A stretch of 64,000 bases of DNA, from the NCBI RefSeq assembly GCF_010183535.1, contig NC_071331.1, positions 16,616,001-16,680,000 of the forward strand, given 5' to 3'. Under the pieces are notes generated by a model that was not told the origin of the DNA, ran no database searches, and saw only the letters and a list, made by a program, of their open reading frames with translations. The position numbers and the translations under genes were made by a program. This stretch comes from Caenorhabditis remanei (taxonomy: Eukaryota; Nematoda; Chromadorea; Rhabditida; Rhabditidae). This document shows positions 11,415 through 22,169 of this stretch, piece by piece; the stretch's first letter is position 1, and each line of letters opens with the position of its first letter.

Positions 11415-12697
11415 TTAAATTCCTCCCAATTCGTCCACTTCAGCGTCGTCTTCTGTTCCAGAACGATCTCGCCGAAGAACAACGATTTCTTCCGTGTCTG
11501 ACATGGGACTTGTTGCACCAGCACCATTTCTTTGTAAAAGTTCCTGAAATGTAAATGTTTCCTCCAGTTAACAAAAGAATATGCAGTTAGGTGCGGTTAC
11601 AGACGGACAACAGAACGCGAAGCACCGATCCGAACTGACAATACTCACTGCCTGCTCCGGCTCGTCTGTCTTCTTTTTCTTTGATGGTGCCGACCATCGT
11701 TGAGCGATTCCTTGCCATACGCTACCCGGAAGACGTTGATGCTCTTTGATCATTGCACGAATTTCTCGTTTTACAGTTTTACGAACCTGAAATATAAAAA
11801 TATTGTCTTCTGAACCTTGTAATTGTTCTTACCTCCTCGGGAGTTACAGTATCAAAGTCGAAGTAGATCGGTTTACCAAGATGTGTCACCATTTTTACAG
11901 GGAATCCTCCGTATATTGGACAAAGTGGAATCTTCGTTTTTTCGTAAATCCATCGGAAAAAGCTTCTTCCCCATTCAGGAGTTCGGAAAGATTCTCGGCA
12001 GTTTTCAGTGAACATTGGAATCACAGGTGTTCTACTTCCGATAATTACTTTGGCAAATCCGAGGCGTTTTCCCCATAAAATATCATATACATTTGGATCA
12101 GAGAATAATGCTTCTCGTACACCTCCAGGTGCAATACATAACAAATTGCCTTCTTTTAGTTCTTCTGTGCATTCTTCGACAGTTCCAGACGTTATTGAGA
12201 ATAATTTACAGAGTGGACGCCATCCAGGGATTTTGAAAATAAATTTGTCTCCAACACAATGCAATGAACGATTTTTATGGATTACTAGTTTTGAAATGAG
12301 ATAGTAGACGTCGAGTGGAAGGCAACCATGGTAATATATGAAAAGAGCTGGTCCTTCATCTGGAACATTCTCGATTCCTCGTAATTCATACCCTGAAAAT
12401 ATTAAAGTGGGTGGTAACATAAATGTGAAAAATTAAAAACAAATTTATGTTTAATAACTCACCGTGCCACACATTTCCCACACCATCCCAAAATGAAGCG
12501 ATTGCTACTCGTGCTCCTTCCCAATAACTGGTATGGTACGCTTCTCGAATTTGATGTCGATGACCGTAGATATGAACAAAAATAACGCATCCATAGATGA
12601 AGAGAACCAGAAAAATTGGGAAGATGAAGAGAATGAAGAACGGGAGCAGGAGCCAGAGTAAGTACTGAAAGTTATAATTATAAGCGGGTGCTGACAT
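11415..12697 (-). CDS. TMEM68-like ER acyltransferase (LPLAT/DGAT-related)
   Basis: Predicted membrane-bound glycerolipid acyltransferase of the ER; TMEM68 relatives make neutral lipids. The N-terminal exon (12,697 to about 12,462) has a long hydrophobic span, LLWLLLPFFILFIFPIFLVL, then VYGH-like sequence. The main exon carries the acyltransferase core: YYHGCLPLDVYYL in place of the usual HxxxxD block, GDKFIFKIPGW, and IAPGGVREALF, the phosphate-binding PGG motif of the TMEM68 group. Downstream PVIPMFTENCRE and IPLCPIYGGFPVKMVTHLG are typical C-terminal acceptor-site segments. After the core come a short basic exon (KKKKTDEPEQA) and an acidic last exon ending DELGGI. The stop is at 11,415-11,417. 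The start follows aaacg with no better upstream ATG. Substrate cannot be read from sequence. Confidence 0.85.
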
Positions 12698-13138
12698 CGT
12701 TTAAACTTGTTTAATGTCATTATACCTCTGGAACAAACTCATATATTGTGTGCGCTCCGTTCAGAATAGCCTCATGAAGCCATTGAAACATTTAGCTAAT
12801 TTTAGAAGTATTATTTCGAGAAAGCTGCTTCTCGTATACGATTCATTCAGTAAAAAAGAAATGGAGCCATTTCGGGTCGAATTAGATAGTCGGAGAGCGA
12901 GAGAGCAAAGAAACGAAACACAGTGTAATGATGAGAGGATCTAGACAGAAAGAGACACCCGCAGCTGATGCAGGATGCACGGAGAGACACTGTTTTCGGG
13001 AATAGAACAAGAGAGAAAGGCCACGATGTGATAATAAACACTGATTATAAAGGTGGCGTGATTAGACGGTAGAATGAATGTAGTTATGTGTAGGAAATTT
13101 TGCACCTGTTGCATTTTTGTACACCTAATAATTGTTTT
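12698..13138. other. Spacer upstream of the acyltransferase gene
   Basis: About 440 bp holding the probable promoter of the acyltransferase gene and the 3' UTR of the small gene at 13,139. An Arg/Glu-rich open stretch on the plus strand (about 12,850-12,940) lacks splice sites or family signal. Nothing else is seen. Confidence 0.4.
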
Positions 13139-13461
13139 TTAAATCATAGTAGTTTCACAAATAAGAGCTTCATTTGGTAACTCAATCTATGATAATTCTG
13201 ATTATGCCCAGTTTTATTCAAATAAAACTGAGATCTCACTTCGAGGTAATCCAAATCGATGTAGTCAACAGCCCAAGTTATCCATAGAAGTAGAACTTCA
13301 ACATGGGGTTGGAGGAATCCTGGCCAGGCAACATCTGTAAAAACGGGCTTTGACAAGGAATAGTGATGCACGTAAAGTGCAGTAGGGGATTTTATGATTT
13401 GATATGATAAAATTTTCTAAATCTCACCTTGTAAGGCCTGAATCCATTCCGAAATTGCCAT
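13139..13461 (-). CDS. Small orphan protein with one hydrophobic segment
   Basis: I do not recognise this gene. The first exon encodes MAISEWIQALQ, with a good donor (gtgagatt) and an acceptor ttacag before the next exon, which contains PHVEVLLLWITWAVDYIDLDYLE. Two endings are possible. Reading through gives a 74-residue protein ending FVKLL with its stop at 13,144. Use of a donor (gtgaga) and an acceptor (atcatag) within the exon gives a shorter acidic tail ending CETTMI with its stop at 13,139. The hydrophobic segment is short and could be a membrane anchor. It lies 202 bp downstream of the COA1-like gene on the same strand, so a mitochondrial role is conceivable but unsupported. Confidence 0.5.
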
Positions 13462-13663
13462 GACGAGTCCCGTCACCGGGCTTTTGAAAATAGTGTTTTA
13501 TTTTGAAGTCGCTCGAGCAAGATAAAATGTAATTATGATTTTAACAATTAGAACAACATTCAAAAGCCCCATAAAACTTAAAACTTTTTATTTTAAATGA
13601 TGGCAACAAAACAAAACAAAATGAATAACCTACAATATCTAAATAATTATATTCATTTCTGAC

Positions 13664-14281
13664 TTATTCTTCGTTTTTTTCATCATTCCACCGGCCCGTA
13701 TCGAAAATTGTAAAGACTCCGTCATTAAGGTATAGTCGCACTTTTGCAGTCTCAAATTTTTCTTTTTCATTTTCTCGAACTGCTAACACGTCCATGAATC
13801 CACAGTCAACAAGCCCGGTTACAGGGATTCGCAACTGAAAATGTATAACATCGTCACTTTGTATTGAATTCAAGAGTAACAAACTAACTCTGCTTGTCGT
13901 TTTATCCACATAATTATGAGCACGATCCGATAGCTCCACGCTACCGACAGAAATAGGTGCTCCAATTGCTTCCTGCAAGAAAAGAATCGATACGTTTCTC
14001 AGCTAATTAGAGTGTGTCGAACGAGGCGTGTTTATGCGAAGAAAAAGGAGAAGAAAAAGTTGAAGGGAAACTCACAAGAGCTTTCGGGTGTTCGAACACA
14101 ATTTTGAGACTTTCGTTGTAATGCGGTAACGCTCGAACTTTCCATTGGACTGACTTTTGGGCAAGGTAGAGACCAGTCGATCCCATCACAAAAACACCTG
14201 CCGCCACTTTAACTAAAGTAGATGTTTGAACCTATAATGAAAAGAAATGATATTTGTAAAAGGTTATTGAACTCTCACCAT
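13664..14281 (-). CDS. COA1-like mitochondrial inner-membrane protein
   Basis: Probable COA1/TIM21-fold protein; COA1 helps early cytochrome c oxidase assembly and mitochondrial translation. The start ATG is the last codon of a short first exon (14,279-14,281), followed by a donor gtgaga. The next exon opens VQTSTLVKVAAGVFVMGSTG, a short membrane-spanning N-terminus. Then come YNESLKIVFEHPKAL, an exon join giving EAIGAPISVGSVELSDR, and LRIPVTGLVDCGFMDVLAV. This order, a helix, a (L/I)GxPI motif and a beta-hairpin with IPVxG, is the COA1 pattern. The total is about 135 residues, near the family norm. It sits 205 bp after the gfrp-1 stop and 202 bp before the small orphan, suggesting co-transcription. 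Confidence 0.75.
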
Positions 14282-14486
14282 TGAAGAGTATTTGCACTGT
14301 CTACCTTCTTCTCATCTGTGTGAAATGGATCTGCAATTATTAACCGTTTTTCTTGTTTAACCTTTCTCAAAAGTTAGATTTTTATCAGTCTGATATGTAA
14401 GTTCAAGAATCAAGGGAAAAGAAGCCATGAAAGACTGGGAATTTATTGAAAGCGATGAATATTCACAAAATAACTAAGAAAATAAT

Positions 14487-14798
14487 TCAAAGAGCGTTTT
14501 CTTTGTAAAGGGTCCAAGCACACGTTTGCCCGATTCCGGCCATAGCAACCACTTTCCAACCCTCCTTTTCTAATTGGTTCAGAACTTTTCTAGGTGACCA
14601 TTTGGTTATGTACTCCTGAAACAGAGAAAAACATAATGAACATGATACAGTTTCAGTTCAGACCTGAAACTCATTTCCAAGTTGTTTCATGAGTTTCGCC
14701 TCGAGTTTCTCCATCAACGTGGCATCACTTTCCCCGTCACCAACCATTGTTGGACCGCATTCCATGCGGATTTGAGTAGAAATCAAAATATACGGCAT
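14487..14798 (-). CDS. gfrp-1: GTP cyclohydrolase I feedback regulatory protein (GFRP)
   Basis: Binds GTP cyclohydrolase I as a pentamer and makes the enzyme responsive to tetrahydrobiopterin (inhibition) and phenylalanine (activation), controlling BH4 synthesis. Two exons encode about 85 residues, the usual length. The N-terminus PYILISTQIRMECGPTMVGD matches the family's strongly conserved opening. LGNEFQEYITKWSPRKVLN and VAMAGIGQTCAWTLYKE match the C-terminal half with its GVGQT-like motif. The intron separates NEFQ from EYI with a clean tttcag acceptor. The ATG at 14,798 is the only start that gives the canonical N-terminus. Confidence 0.93.
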
Positions 14799-15261
14799 GC
14801 CAAGATAATAGGTTGAAGACGTTAGGTCAAATCGATTTGAAAAATAGAAGGAACAAAAAACAACAGGTTTCTCGGCCAGAAGAAGGACGACGATGGGTTA
14901 AAGAAATAGACAAACAACGATAAAAACGAGAATTATGATAAGGAAGAGAGATGAAGAGAAAAAGGGAAGAAGGATGAAGGCTTTTGTTGTGACTCTTACT
15001 CATATTTTTCACTATCTGTTCACTCAATTCAAGATTATAAAAAAAATATTTGTTCGGATTGGAACCATAACATAAATCAGAAAGTTCTTCCGACGTGATG
15101 AAATTTAGACAACGATTTCATTCGACAGTGAAAAAAGACTGGAATACAAAATAAATAGAATCCAAATTATTTATATGCAGACGCGAATGAGGGTAAGTGT
15201 ACCCGAATGAGGGATGCAGACGATGAAAAAGAATTTGATAAAATTTTGTGGAAGTATTATT
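14799..15261. other. Spacer between csn-3 and gfrp-1
   Basis: About 463 bp containing the csn-3 3' UTR and the probable gfrp-1 promoter. A purine-rich tract lies at about 14,840-14,980. No gene or repeat is supported. Confidence 0.4.
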
Positions 15262-17048
15262 TTACTCGACTGGTGGCATGCTGAGACCTTCGTCGTCGTT
15301 GAACAGAACTGATGGACGTTGACGTCCTGCACCCGATTTCATATCCTTGTTTCTCTCTTGAAGCAATTGATTCAGATAATCCACTCTGGAATTCAAAATT
15401 GCAGATAAAATCACCGTTTACGACACAAACTCACGTTCTGATTTTAGTCTCAATATTTTCTTTTGTTGGCACTGGAGTGACTTCAGACCAGAATACCATA
15501 TCGCCGTCGAAATTAACAGCAATTCTGTTTTCTGTAACCAACATATCGATGAGCTCGATAACTTGAGCGCGATTTTTCAAAAACGCAAGTCCTTGGATTT
15601 CTGAGAGTTTGATGGAGGTGAACATTTTAGTCAGCGAAATAATTGTTTTCTTTTTCATCTCAAGAACGACAAGCTTCGCAAGTTCGAGATTTCCATCCTA
15701 CAAAATATATGTTCGAGATTGCTCCTAATCATATTAAACGTACTTTTCTCAATTTGTCTCTCGCGTTTTGAACAAGTTCATCAACTTTCGTATGAGTATT
15801 AGAACTTCTGGAAAATCTCACTTCTGCCAGAGTTTTGTATTCGCTTGTTTTTCCTTTCAAGTTGCGAGTTCCGGAAACTTTATCAGTATTCTCAATAACT
15901 TTTCCGTTCAAAAGCAGCGAAAGGAGCACGAATCTAAAAAAAAAAGAAGAAATAAATACGAACATCACTGATATCATTTTAGTTACTTTTTGTACCCGTC
16001 GATATGTTGCTCTTGAATCGTGAATGCTGGAATAGCAACGAGAGTTTCGAGAAGGAAAAGGGCATCATCGAATCGCTTCAACTCGATGAGAATGCATGCT
16101 CCATTGTACAAGTAGTCAAGAACAAACTTCGGATTCAAGAATGGCTGACTTGGAGCATTATTCGCGGGAGACGTTTGATTTTTCTGTAACTTCTCAAGGC
16201 TATTTGTTTTCTGACGAAACACTTACCTTGACTCTGCCAATGTTAAACATAGCAGATTGCTCCTCGTTAGTAGACTCGTGAACACCATTTTCGTTGGCGA
16301 TTTCGTCGATTTGAACATCGATAAATGGTTCTACAGATGCGTAATCCTTTGTTTTCAATGCACATGTGAAGAGCACGCTGTGTGCAGAAGTGAGAACTTT
16401 AGGTCCGCTACCATTGCGTGGGTACATCGACTCCAATGCTTTGGTAATAATTTTCTGTCCAATATCTGGTTTGTTTTTCTTTTCCAAGCAGTACGTTCCG
16501 ATGTTTCGAAGAAGTGGGAATACTGGAACAAACTTTTTTGTACAACTTTCAGTAAGAACTTGAACTTACTTATTTCTGGTACCAACTTCAGATGCTCCCC
16601 AACAAAATTGTTCTCATCAACATAGTGATGGAGAAGTTCAACTGCTCTCTCTTGACCTGTTTCATTATTTTTTGCTGCTGATGCATCGAACATTCCTTTG
16701 ATTGCAGCAACCATTGCAGCGGATCCCACGAGTGGACTGCAATGCAGTAGGAAGGCTTCAACATCTGTGCATTTTTTCTCGAACAAGTCCTTGTTTTGAC
16801 GTACAATTTCGGCAGCTCGCTCACCGACAGCTTCTGAAAAATCAAAAAACTATAAATACTGAGAAAAGGCAGAACCCTCACCCTCTTTTCCGGAGCTTAA
16901 ATGATTTATTGCGGTGCATAACGATTCCATACTACCGAGATCGGCATTTGCCGTTGAGGACGATGCTCCCGTGAAGAATTTGTTGAAAAATGCTGTAACT
17001 TTGAAATCTATGATGTAGAACGAACTCAGAGAAAAACTTACTTGACAT
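15262..17048 (-). CDS. csn-3: COP9 signalosome subunit 3
   Basis: PCI-domain subunit of the COP9 signalosome, which removes NEDD8 from cullins. The start is MSTFFNKFFTG, split by an intron after the second codon (donor gtaagt, acceptor ttacag). Central exons show helical-repeat sequence, for example LLHCSPLVGSAAMVAAIKGM, KFVLDYLYNGACILIELKRF and FDDALFLLETLVAIPAF. The C-terminal PCI/winged-helix part has SLTKMFTSIKLSEIQGLAFL followed by VTENRIAVNFDGDMVFW, where CSN3 has its winged-helix strand. The tail ends GLSMPPVE. Length and arrangement fit CSN3 better than proteasome Rpn3. The 3' exons are the most conserved. A tttcag acceptor at about 17,077 precedes the start and is a candidate SL2 site, since the upstream gene stops 151 bp away. 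Confidence 0.85.
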
Positions 17049-17199
17049 GCCCTGTCTGTTACGTCTTCGAGAGGTACCTGAAAATTTACATTTATGATTG
17101 GATAATTTGACAGCGAAAAAAGATTTAAAGTGAGAAAGTACGAATAAAGATAATACACAGGGATAGTAAGCACAAAGTTAGTGACAGAATTTCAAAAAA

Positions 17200-18238
17200 T
17201 TATGAAGAAAAGTACTCCTCGTCATTATCATTTCGATTCTGAGAAGCATCGTAAAATGGTACAGTATCAAGTGCAGAGTGCATGTTGACCATATGGGAAT
17301 TCATCTTCTCAAACAGCTTTTCAATGACTCTCTCTTCATCAGAATCATCAGAATCGGACTGAAAAATGTAAATTATTACAATATCCTTCCCTCATTTCCT
17401 TACGAAAGTAGAGTTTTCTTCAGCTCTTTTCTCGTGTTTTCTCCTTTTCCGTTTTGCAGATTCAATTTCATAAACTTTCAAATGAATATTCGACACATCT
17501 TCATGAGCTTCTTTCACCTTCCCCATCGCAGATATCTGTGGTTCATCAAGCCAACGTAACTCGCCATTTCGAAATTCCTCCAGCAGTTTCAACATTCCCT
17601 TTTCTTCAAATATCGCATTGCTTGGATCGAGAGGAGGTGGCTCGCGAACTAGTGTTTCCGTCATATTATTCGGATCCCACTCGTACACTTCTGCATTTCC
17701 TTCGTGGCCCAGAACTTGTTCATCAAGTGTTCTTGATTCAAACCATTTCTCTTCCGACTCTGGACTTATTAGCTTGCCAGGCCTTTCCACAAGCTCTTCC
17801 TCCTCTTCTTCCACGATCTTCTTTTCTTCACGGTCTCCTCGAGTGAATCGATGAAAGAAATTGGTAATCGAATTGGTAGTATCCTTCCTTTTTCGAGTTA
17901 TATCTTCTGCTACTTTACTTGGCTTCAATTTCTTTTTCTCCTGCAACAAAATAATCAATAATTATTGATTAGCTTTCGACTCTACCTTTGTGACAGTTAA
18001 GTCATCGACCGACTCAGACATGTCATCGGGAACAACGAATGACGTCGACAACGTAGTAGAAAATCCAAGTTGATTGGCATTTGAGCTCTGCATCGATTAG
18101 AATTAAGAAAACAGGTAAAGAATGTGTAGCAACCTGTTCTTCGTCAACAACCTCGACTTTAATCGGCTCGTTTGCTGTTCCGACGAAACCAAATCGTGTA
18201 TCGGCAGACTTCGGCGAAAGGCTCGCGTCTCTCGACAT
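17200..18238 (-). CDS. Uncharacterised charged, probably nuclear protein upstream of csn-3
   Basis: I do not recognise the family. At least five exons encode an N-terminus MSRDASLSPKSADTRFGFVG, then ESVDDLTVTK and a Lys-rich run, a basic/Ser segment (TTNSITNFFHRFTRGDRE), an acidic run (about 17,790-17,820) and a more ordered stretch containing EKWFESRTLDEQV, YEWDPNNMTET, REPPPLDPSNAIFEEKG and ELRWLDEPQISAMGK. A helical KRKRRKHEKRAEEN segment may be a nuclear-localisation signal. The last exon encodes SDSDDSDEERVIEKLF and ends YFSS. It is the first gene of a likely operon with csn-3. The WDPNN/EPPPL block is the best region for a remote-homology search. Confidence 0.75.
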
Positions 18239-18806
18239 TTTATATATTTCTGACTAAATTCTTTAAATTGAATTTTCTTCAGCCTCAAGTCTTACTAGTC
18301 TTTAGAAATTCGGGAAAAATATGTTATGGAAACACGATTTTTGGGAATTGAACTTTTCGAACGGGTGGAATCAATAGGTCGCAAAACTATATTTAAACTC
18401 GAACAATCAACTGAATCAGCTGAACTATTTAAGAAAACACGGAGGCAGTCTGAATATACTAGACAAAATGACTCTGCTCAAACCAATATATTTGTAAACA
18501 ACATCTGCAGGCAGTTGTCTGAGAGGACTACACGACGTGCAGACTAGGAAATACTCTCACGACCCCGTCATTTCGGAGTGTCGTTGCCAAGCGAGGGCCA
18601 GCTAATAGCTCTCGGGGCTCGATAATGCATTGGAAGAAATTATTATCGAAATAAAAATGTCGGAACTTTTTTGTTGCGACAATACTTCGTTTTGATAAAC
18701 TTTTTGTTATATAAGTTCATCAACGATGTTGTTTATTAAAAAGGAAGATCAAAACATCGGAAAAGGGATAATTTATTATTCAAAATTAAAAGTATTATGA
18801 CAAATT
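18239..18806. other. Spacer between nicotinamidase gene and csn-3 operon
   Basis: About 570 bp with the 3' UTR of the nicotinamidase gene and the probable promoter of the downstream operon. A locally GC-richer stretch at about 18,550-18,620 stands out from the AT-rich background. I see no tRNA-like fold or reading frame in it. Confidence 0.4.
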
Positions 18807-19916
18807 TTAGTGATTTTTCTTGCCAGCAGCGATTTTCCGAACCCATTCTTTTGGAAGAAATGCACCTTCTGTGATTTCTTTAGCTTCCTCCTTTGAGATC
18901 ATTGCAACACCTTGTTTTTTGAACGCTATTTCGGATTCTGTGATTCCCTTTTTCGTCAATCCGGCACTGCAGTCTGGTATGACAGCGGCCAGAAAGTTTT
19001 GCTTGACAGCATCCTGAAAATGTTGTACTATTTTTTTGTTTTCAAAAACAAGTATTTTACTCACCAGGCAAGTGAATCGTACACAAATATCATAGGCAAG
19101 ACCTGCAATGACAACAGCATCGATATTTTCTCGACGAAGCACGTCTTCTAGTTCAGTCCTGAAAATGGGAAATTGGGAGCTAAAGAAAGAAGTGACTAAC
19201 TTCGAGAGTCCATTGTTGTCGTTGAATGCGCTATATGAGTCAAGATATGGATCAACTCCTTTCATTATGTATTCAGCTTTTGGAACAATGAAGACTTCTG
19301 GATGAATATCTGATCCCCAACTTTTTTGGATGCAATGGTCGGGGTATAGAACTTGTTCTGTCTTAATAGGTTTCATGAATTGAACCGAATCAAAAAAGTT
19401 GAGCGTTCGATTCTCATCTTTCTTATCCATTTCTCTATCCGAATTGTGTGCTTGACTGAGAAATGAGATGTGGTTATGTGGATGCCAGTCCTTGGTGTAC
19501 ACAACAAGATCCCATGAATTGAGTTGAAGAAGTTCGTTGAGTGGTGGGATGGCCTTGTTTGGATCCTGTCCAGCATCTCCGTCTCCAATTTTGAGGGATC
19601 CGTCGACAAAATCATTCTGGAAATCGACGACTAGAAGAGCGACTCGGAGGGAACGAAGACGAGAAAGAACTTCTTGATCGAATTGAACCGATGTGGTTAG
19701 ATCCCATTGTCGTCCCTGAAAGCAGTTATAAGGCTTGTATTTTCTTCAAACTGTTAAGCTTACTCTAAGCCACGAGTTCATAACTTTCTCTGATTCTTCC
19801 ACGGAGTTACCAGTGAGTTGACTGAGTTGCTCGGAGATTGACTGTGACTGGTTGCTCAAAACTGTATTATTGTTGTTTGAGACCGAAGTTTCCGTTGAGT
19901 TGTCTGAGTGCACCAT
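18807..19916 (-). CDS. Nicotinamidase (PNC family)
   Basis: Hydrolyses nicotinamide to nicotinic acid in the NAD+ salvage pathway. The N-terminal exon has a Ser/Asn/Gln-rich extension from MVHSDNSTETSV, then a segment ending WLRGRQWD. The core has VALLVVDFQNDFVDGSL with the catalytic Asp, YTKDWHPHNHISF with the DxHxxH-type metal site, HCIQKSWGS, and GLAYDICVRFTCL with the nucleophilic Cys. The C-terminus has PDCSAGLTKKGI. All triad elements are intact, so an active enzyme is expected. C. elegans has two such genes, pnc-1 and pnc-2; this position on the chromosome IV-like block suggests the pnc-2 lineage, but I cannot confirm it. The start is supported by a leader-free ATG with an in-frame upstream stop. 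Confidence 0.9.
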
Positions 19917-22169
19917 CTAAAAAGATACTGTTTACGCGTGAACTACTTGTCAAATGGCTGATGTTTGTTGAGAGGAAGTGTGACAAACTCAATGAGAATT
20001 CTATTTCAAAACGTGGTAAAAAGTGGAGAAACGAAGGACAATGTTCCTTAATTCCAGGCAAAGTAGTGTGAAGTGCGACTCGCTCCCCTGCAATTCTTCT
20101 GCGATAAGTTGCAAAAAGACACAAATGGGCAACTTTTTGAAGCGAGACCTAATCCTATTAAGATAGCGTTCGAAAAGTATTGAATTCGTGTTTGAGCGAT
20201 AGCAATGAACATTTTATGTTGCGAATTTGGAAATGAAACACCACTCAGTTGGTTTTTGTCAGACAGCATTTAATCTAATGAACTTTTGGTCCGAGTTCAA
20301 GATTCGTTTTAAGATCAAAATATCGAATCTGAAGGCGCCTTTAAGCTTCTCCGATTACCAAGAAAAAGAAGAAAAAGAGAAATGAACTTCCGTGTAGGTG
20401 CCTATTTCAGGGAATTGACTTTTTTAATCAGCAATTTTGCCGCTATCAATCAAAATTTTAGATTATCAAAAAGGTTAACGAGCCACGAGTACGCCCATGG
20501 ACTCTATATCACCACTAGAATAACATTGCGAATACTGATTGATGGCTGGCGTTATAACGGCAAGCTTTCTTATCAAATGAAACGTTGCTGATTTACGATC
20601 AGAGCAGTCAGGGTCAGAAGAAAAGATGAAATGGTGGACACAAATGTAAAAGAGATTTAGGAGATTGCCCTTTGTGTGAGTTGGATGTGAGTGTTGGATC
20701 GAATGATCTCATAGCAGACGTTTTCAATAGTTTATACAGCTTTCAACAACTGAAACGTTCGCTCTTTTTTCATTTTGACTCTCAAATCCAAACAATTCAT
20801 ACTCCCACTGGAGCCTATGCGAACATAGATTCAAACCATCAAAACGTGAAAAAATTGATAATGAATCTTGAATAAGTTGAATGATTTCTACGTAGTTAGT
20901 ATTCTATGTAATACTTCCAGGTGCAGCTGGTGTCCAAACGAAGGAATAACAAAATCAGAAGTTAATCCAAGACCCCGACGAAATTTGTTTTCGCGTTGTT
21001 TCCTCAGAAACGAGACGTCAAAATGTCTCGAATTACATGCACCTGATGAGAGTTTAGAGAGTCCTGAGAAAAGAGAAAACGTGTTTATGCGCATTTTTTG
21101 GGTGACAAAACAAAAATAGCAGAGAGCAAACGAGGAATGGAGAGCTAGCTGAAGAAGTGGGAAAAATAACAGAGGAGAAAAGAAAAGAGAAAAAGGAAGA
21201 CGTGATTTCAGATGACCTTCAGAATCAAATTAAAGTGTTTCGTTTCGATGAGGTCTACAGTTAAACTAACATTCAAAAACCATCAGAATTTAATTGGGGA
21301 TTAACAGAAACTAGAAATCACATTTATTTACAAGAAGGCATTCTAGAAAAGATAGTTATTCGTAGACTTCTTATTTCTCAACTATAGTTTTTGGAAACCA
21401 CTGTACTAAAAAAGTGCAAGCGCAGGAATGAGTAACTTCAACTTGAATTCAACGTTTGAACAGAAAGAGAACGAAGAATCGAGGGTGAGCCATTTTGTCA
21501 TTCGAATGGTCAAGTTTCCCACCCATTAGGCTAGAGACAATACGATAGGAAGAGACGGTTTTAACTAAATTTATGACCGTAGTCAGTCACGTGCAACTCA
21601 CCCAAATGAATCCTATGAAAGCCATTGCACGACCGAGAAGACGTTGGGAGAGAGGCATATTCAAGACAACTCGAATGGCGAAGTCTCTGATTCCCTGTCT
21701 GCTCGATCGAGCACAAAATGGGCGGGTGAGCCCTTAAACTCGAAGAGCAGAAGGTTATGTTTGCCAAAACTTTTTTGGGTAACACAATTAGGTGCTGAAC
21801 AGTGTATGCTAAAGTGATTTAAGGAAAAAGTGAGAAGTTTCACCGGGAGGTGAAGAGACTGAGATACTCAAGATACTAGTGTAACAACGAAGAATCAAAG
21901 ACTTTTTTGATGATTCCGAGATTTTATTAGCATATTGAGAAAATAACAACTTGATGTTCAAAATGGTTAAGCGGGGCAGTCGGACACCGGAGGGGGAAAA
22001 TATAATGGACAATTGTGAGACATAGCCTCGTAGGCAACCCGGAAGATTGTGGCACTTTGGGCACACATTAGGATATAATGAAGCAATAATACTGTAAAGG
22101 TGCAGATAAATAAATAAAAAGAAAGCTATAAACGACGAAGAAGAAGGAAGACTAGGTATTTTAAAACGG
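19917..22169. other. 2.25 kb gene-poor spacer upstream of the nicotinamidase gene
   Basis: Short open stretches occur on both strands, but none shows splice sites joined to family-like protein. The segment should hold the nicotinamidase promoter and the 3' UTR of the gene at 22,170. A candidate leader or alternative exon near 20,050-20,275 cannot be supported. Confidence 0.4.

Larger units (their letters stand above)
13139..14798 (-). other. Probable three-gene operon (gfrp-1, COA1-like, small orphan)
   Basis: Three same-strand genes with stop-to-start gaps of about 205 and 202 bp, while the flanking gaps are about 463 and 441 bp. The spacing fits a nematode operon led by gfrp-1. The inference rests on spacing; acceptors before the downstream starts are present but weak by eye. 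Confidence 0.5.
15262..18238 (-). other. Probable two-gene operon (charged orphan gene, csn-3)
   Basis: The stop of the upstream gene and the start of csn-3 are 151 bp apart, with a strong tttcag acceptor about 29 bp before the csn-3 ATG. This is standard SL2 spacing. The upstream gene has a 568 bp region before it that could hold the promoter. Confidence 0.65.

Noticed and set aside
15262..17048. Proteasome Rpn3 (PSMD3) assignment
   Set aside because: A PCI domain is present in both, but length, the N-terminus and the C-terminal winged-helix sequence fit CSN3 better.
18550..18620. GC-richer stretch as a tRNA
   Set aside because: No cloverleaf can be drawn and no B-box is present.
20868..21119. 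Cys-containing frame that looked like a zinc-binding fragment
   Set aside because: The Cys spacing fits no known finger and the frame has no splice context.
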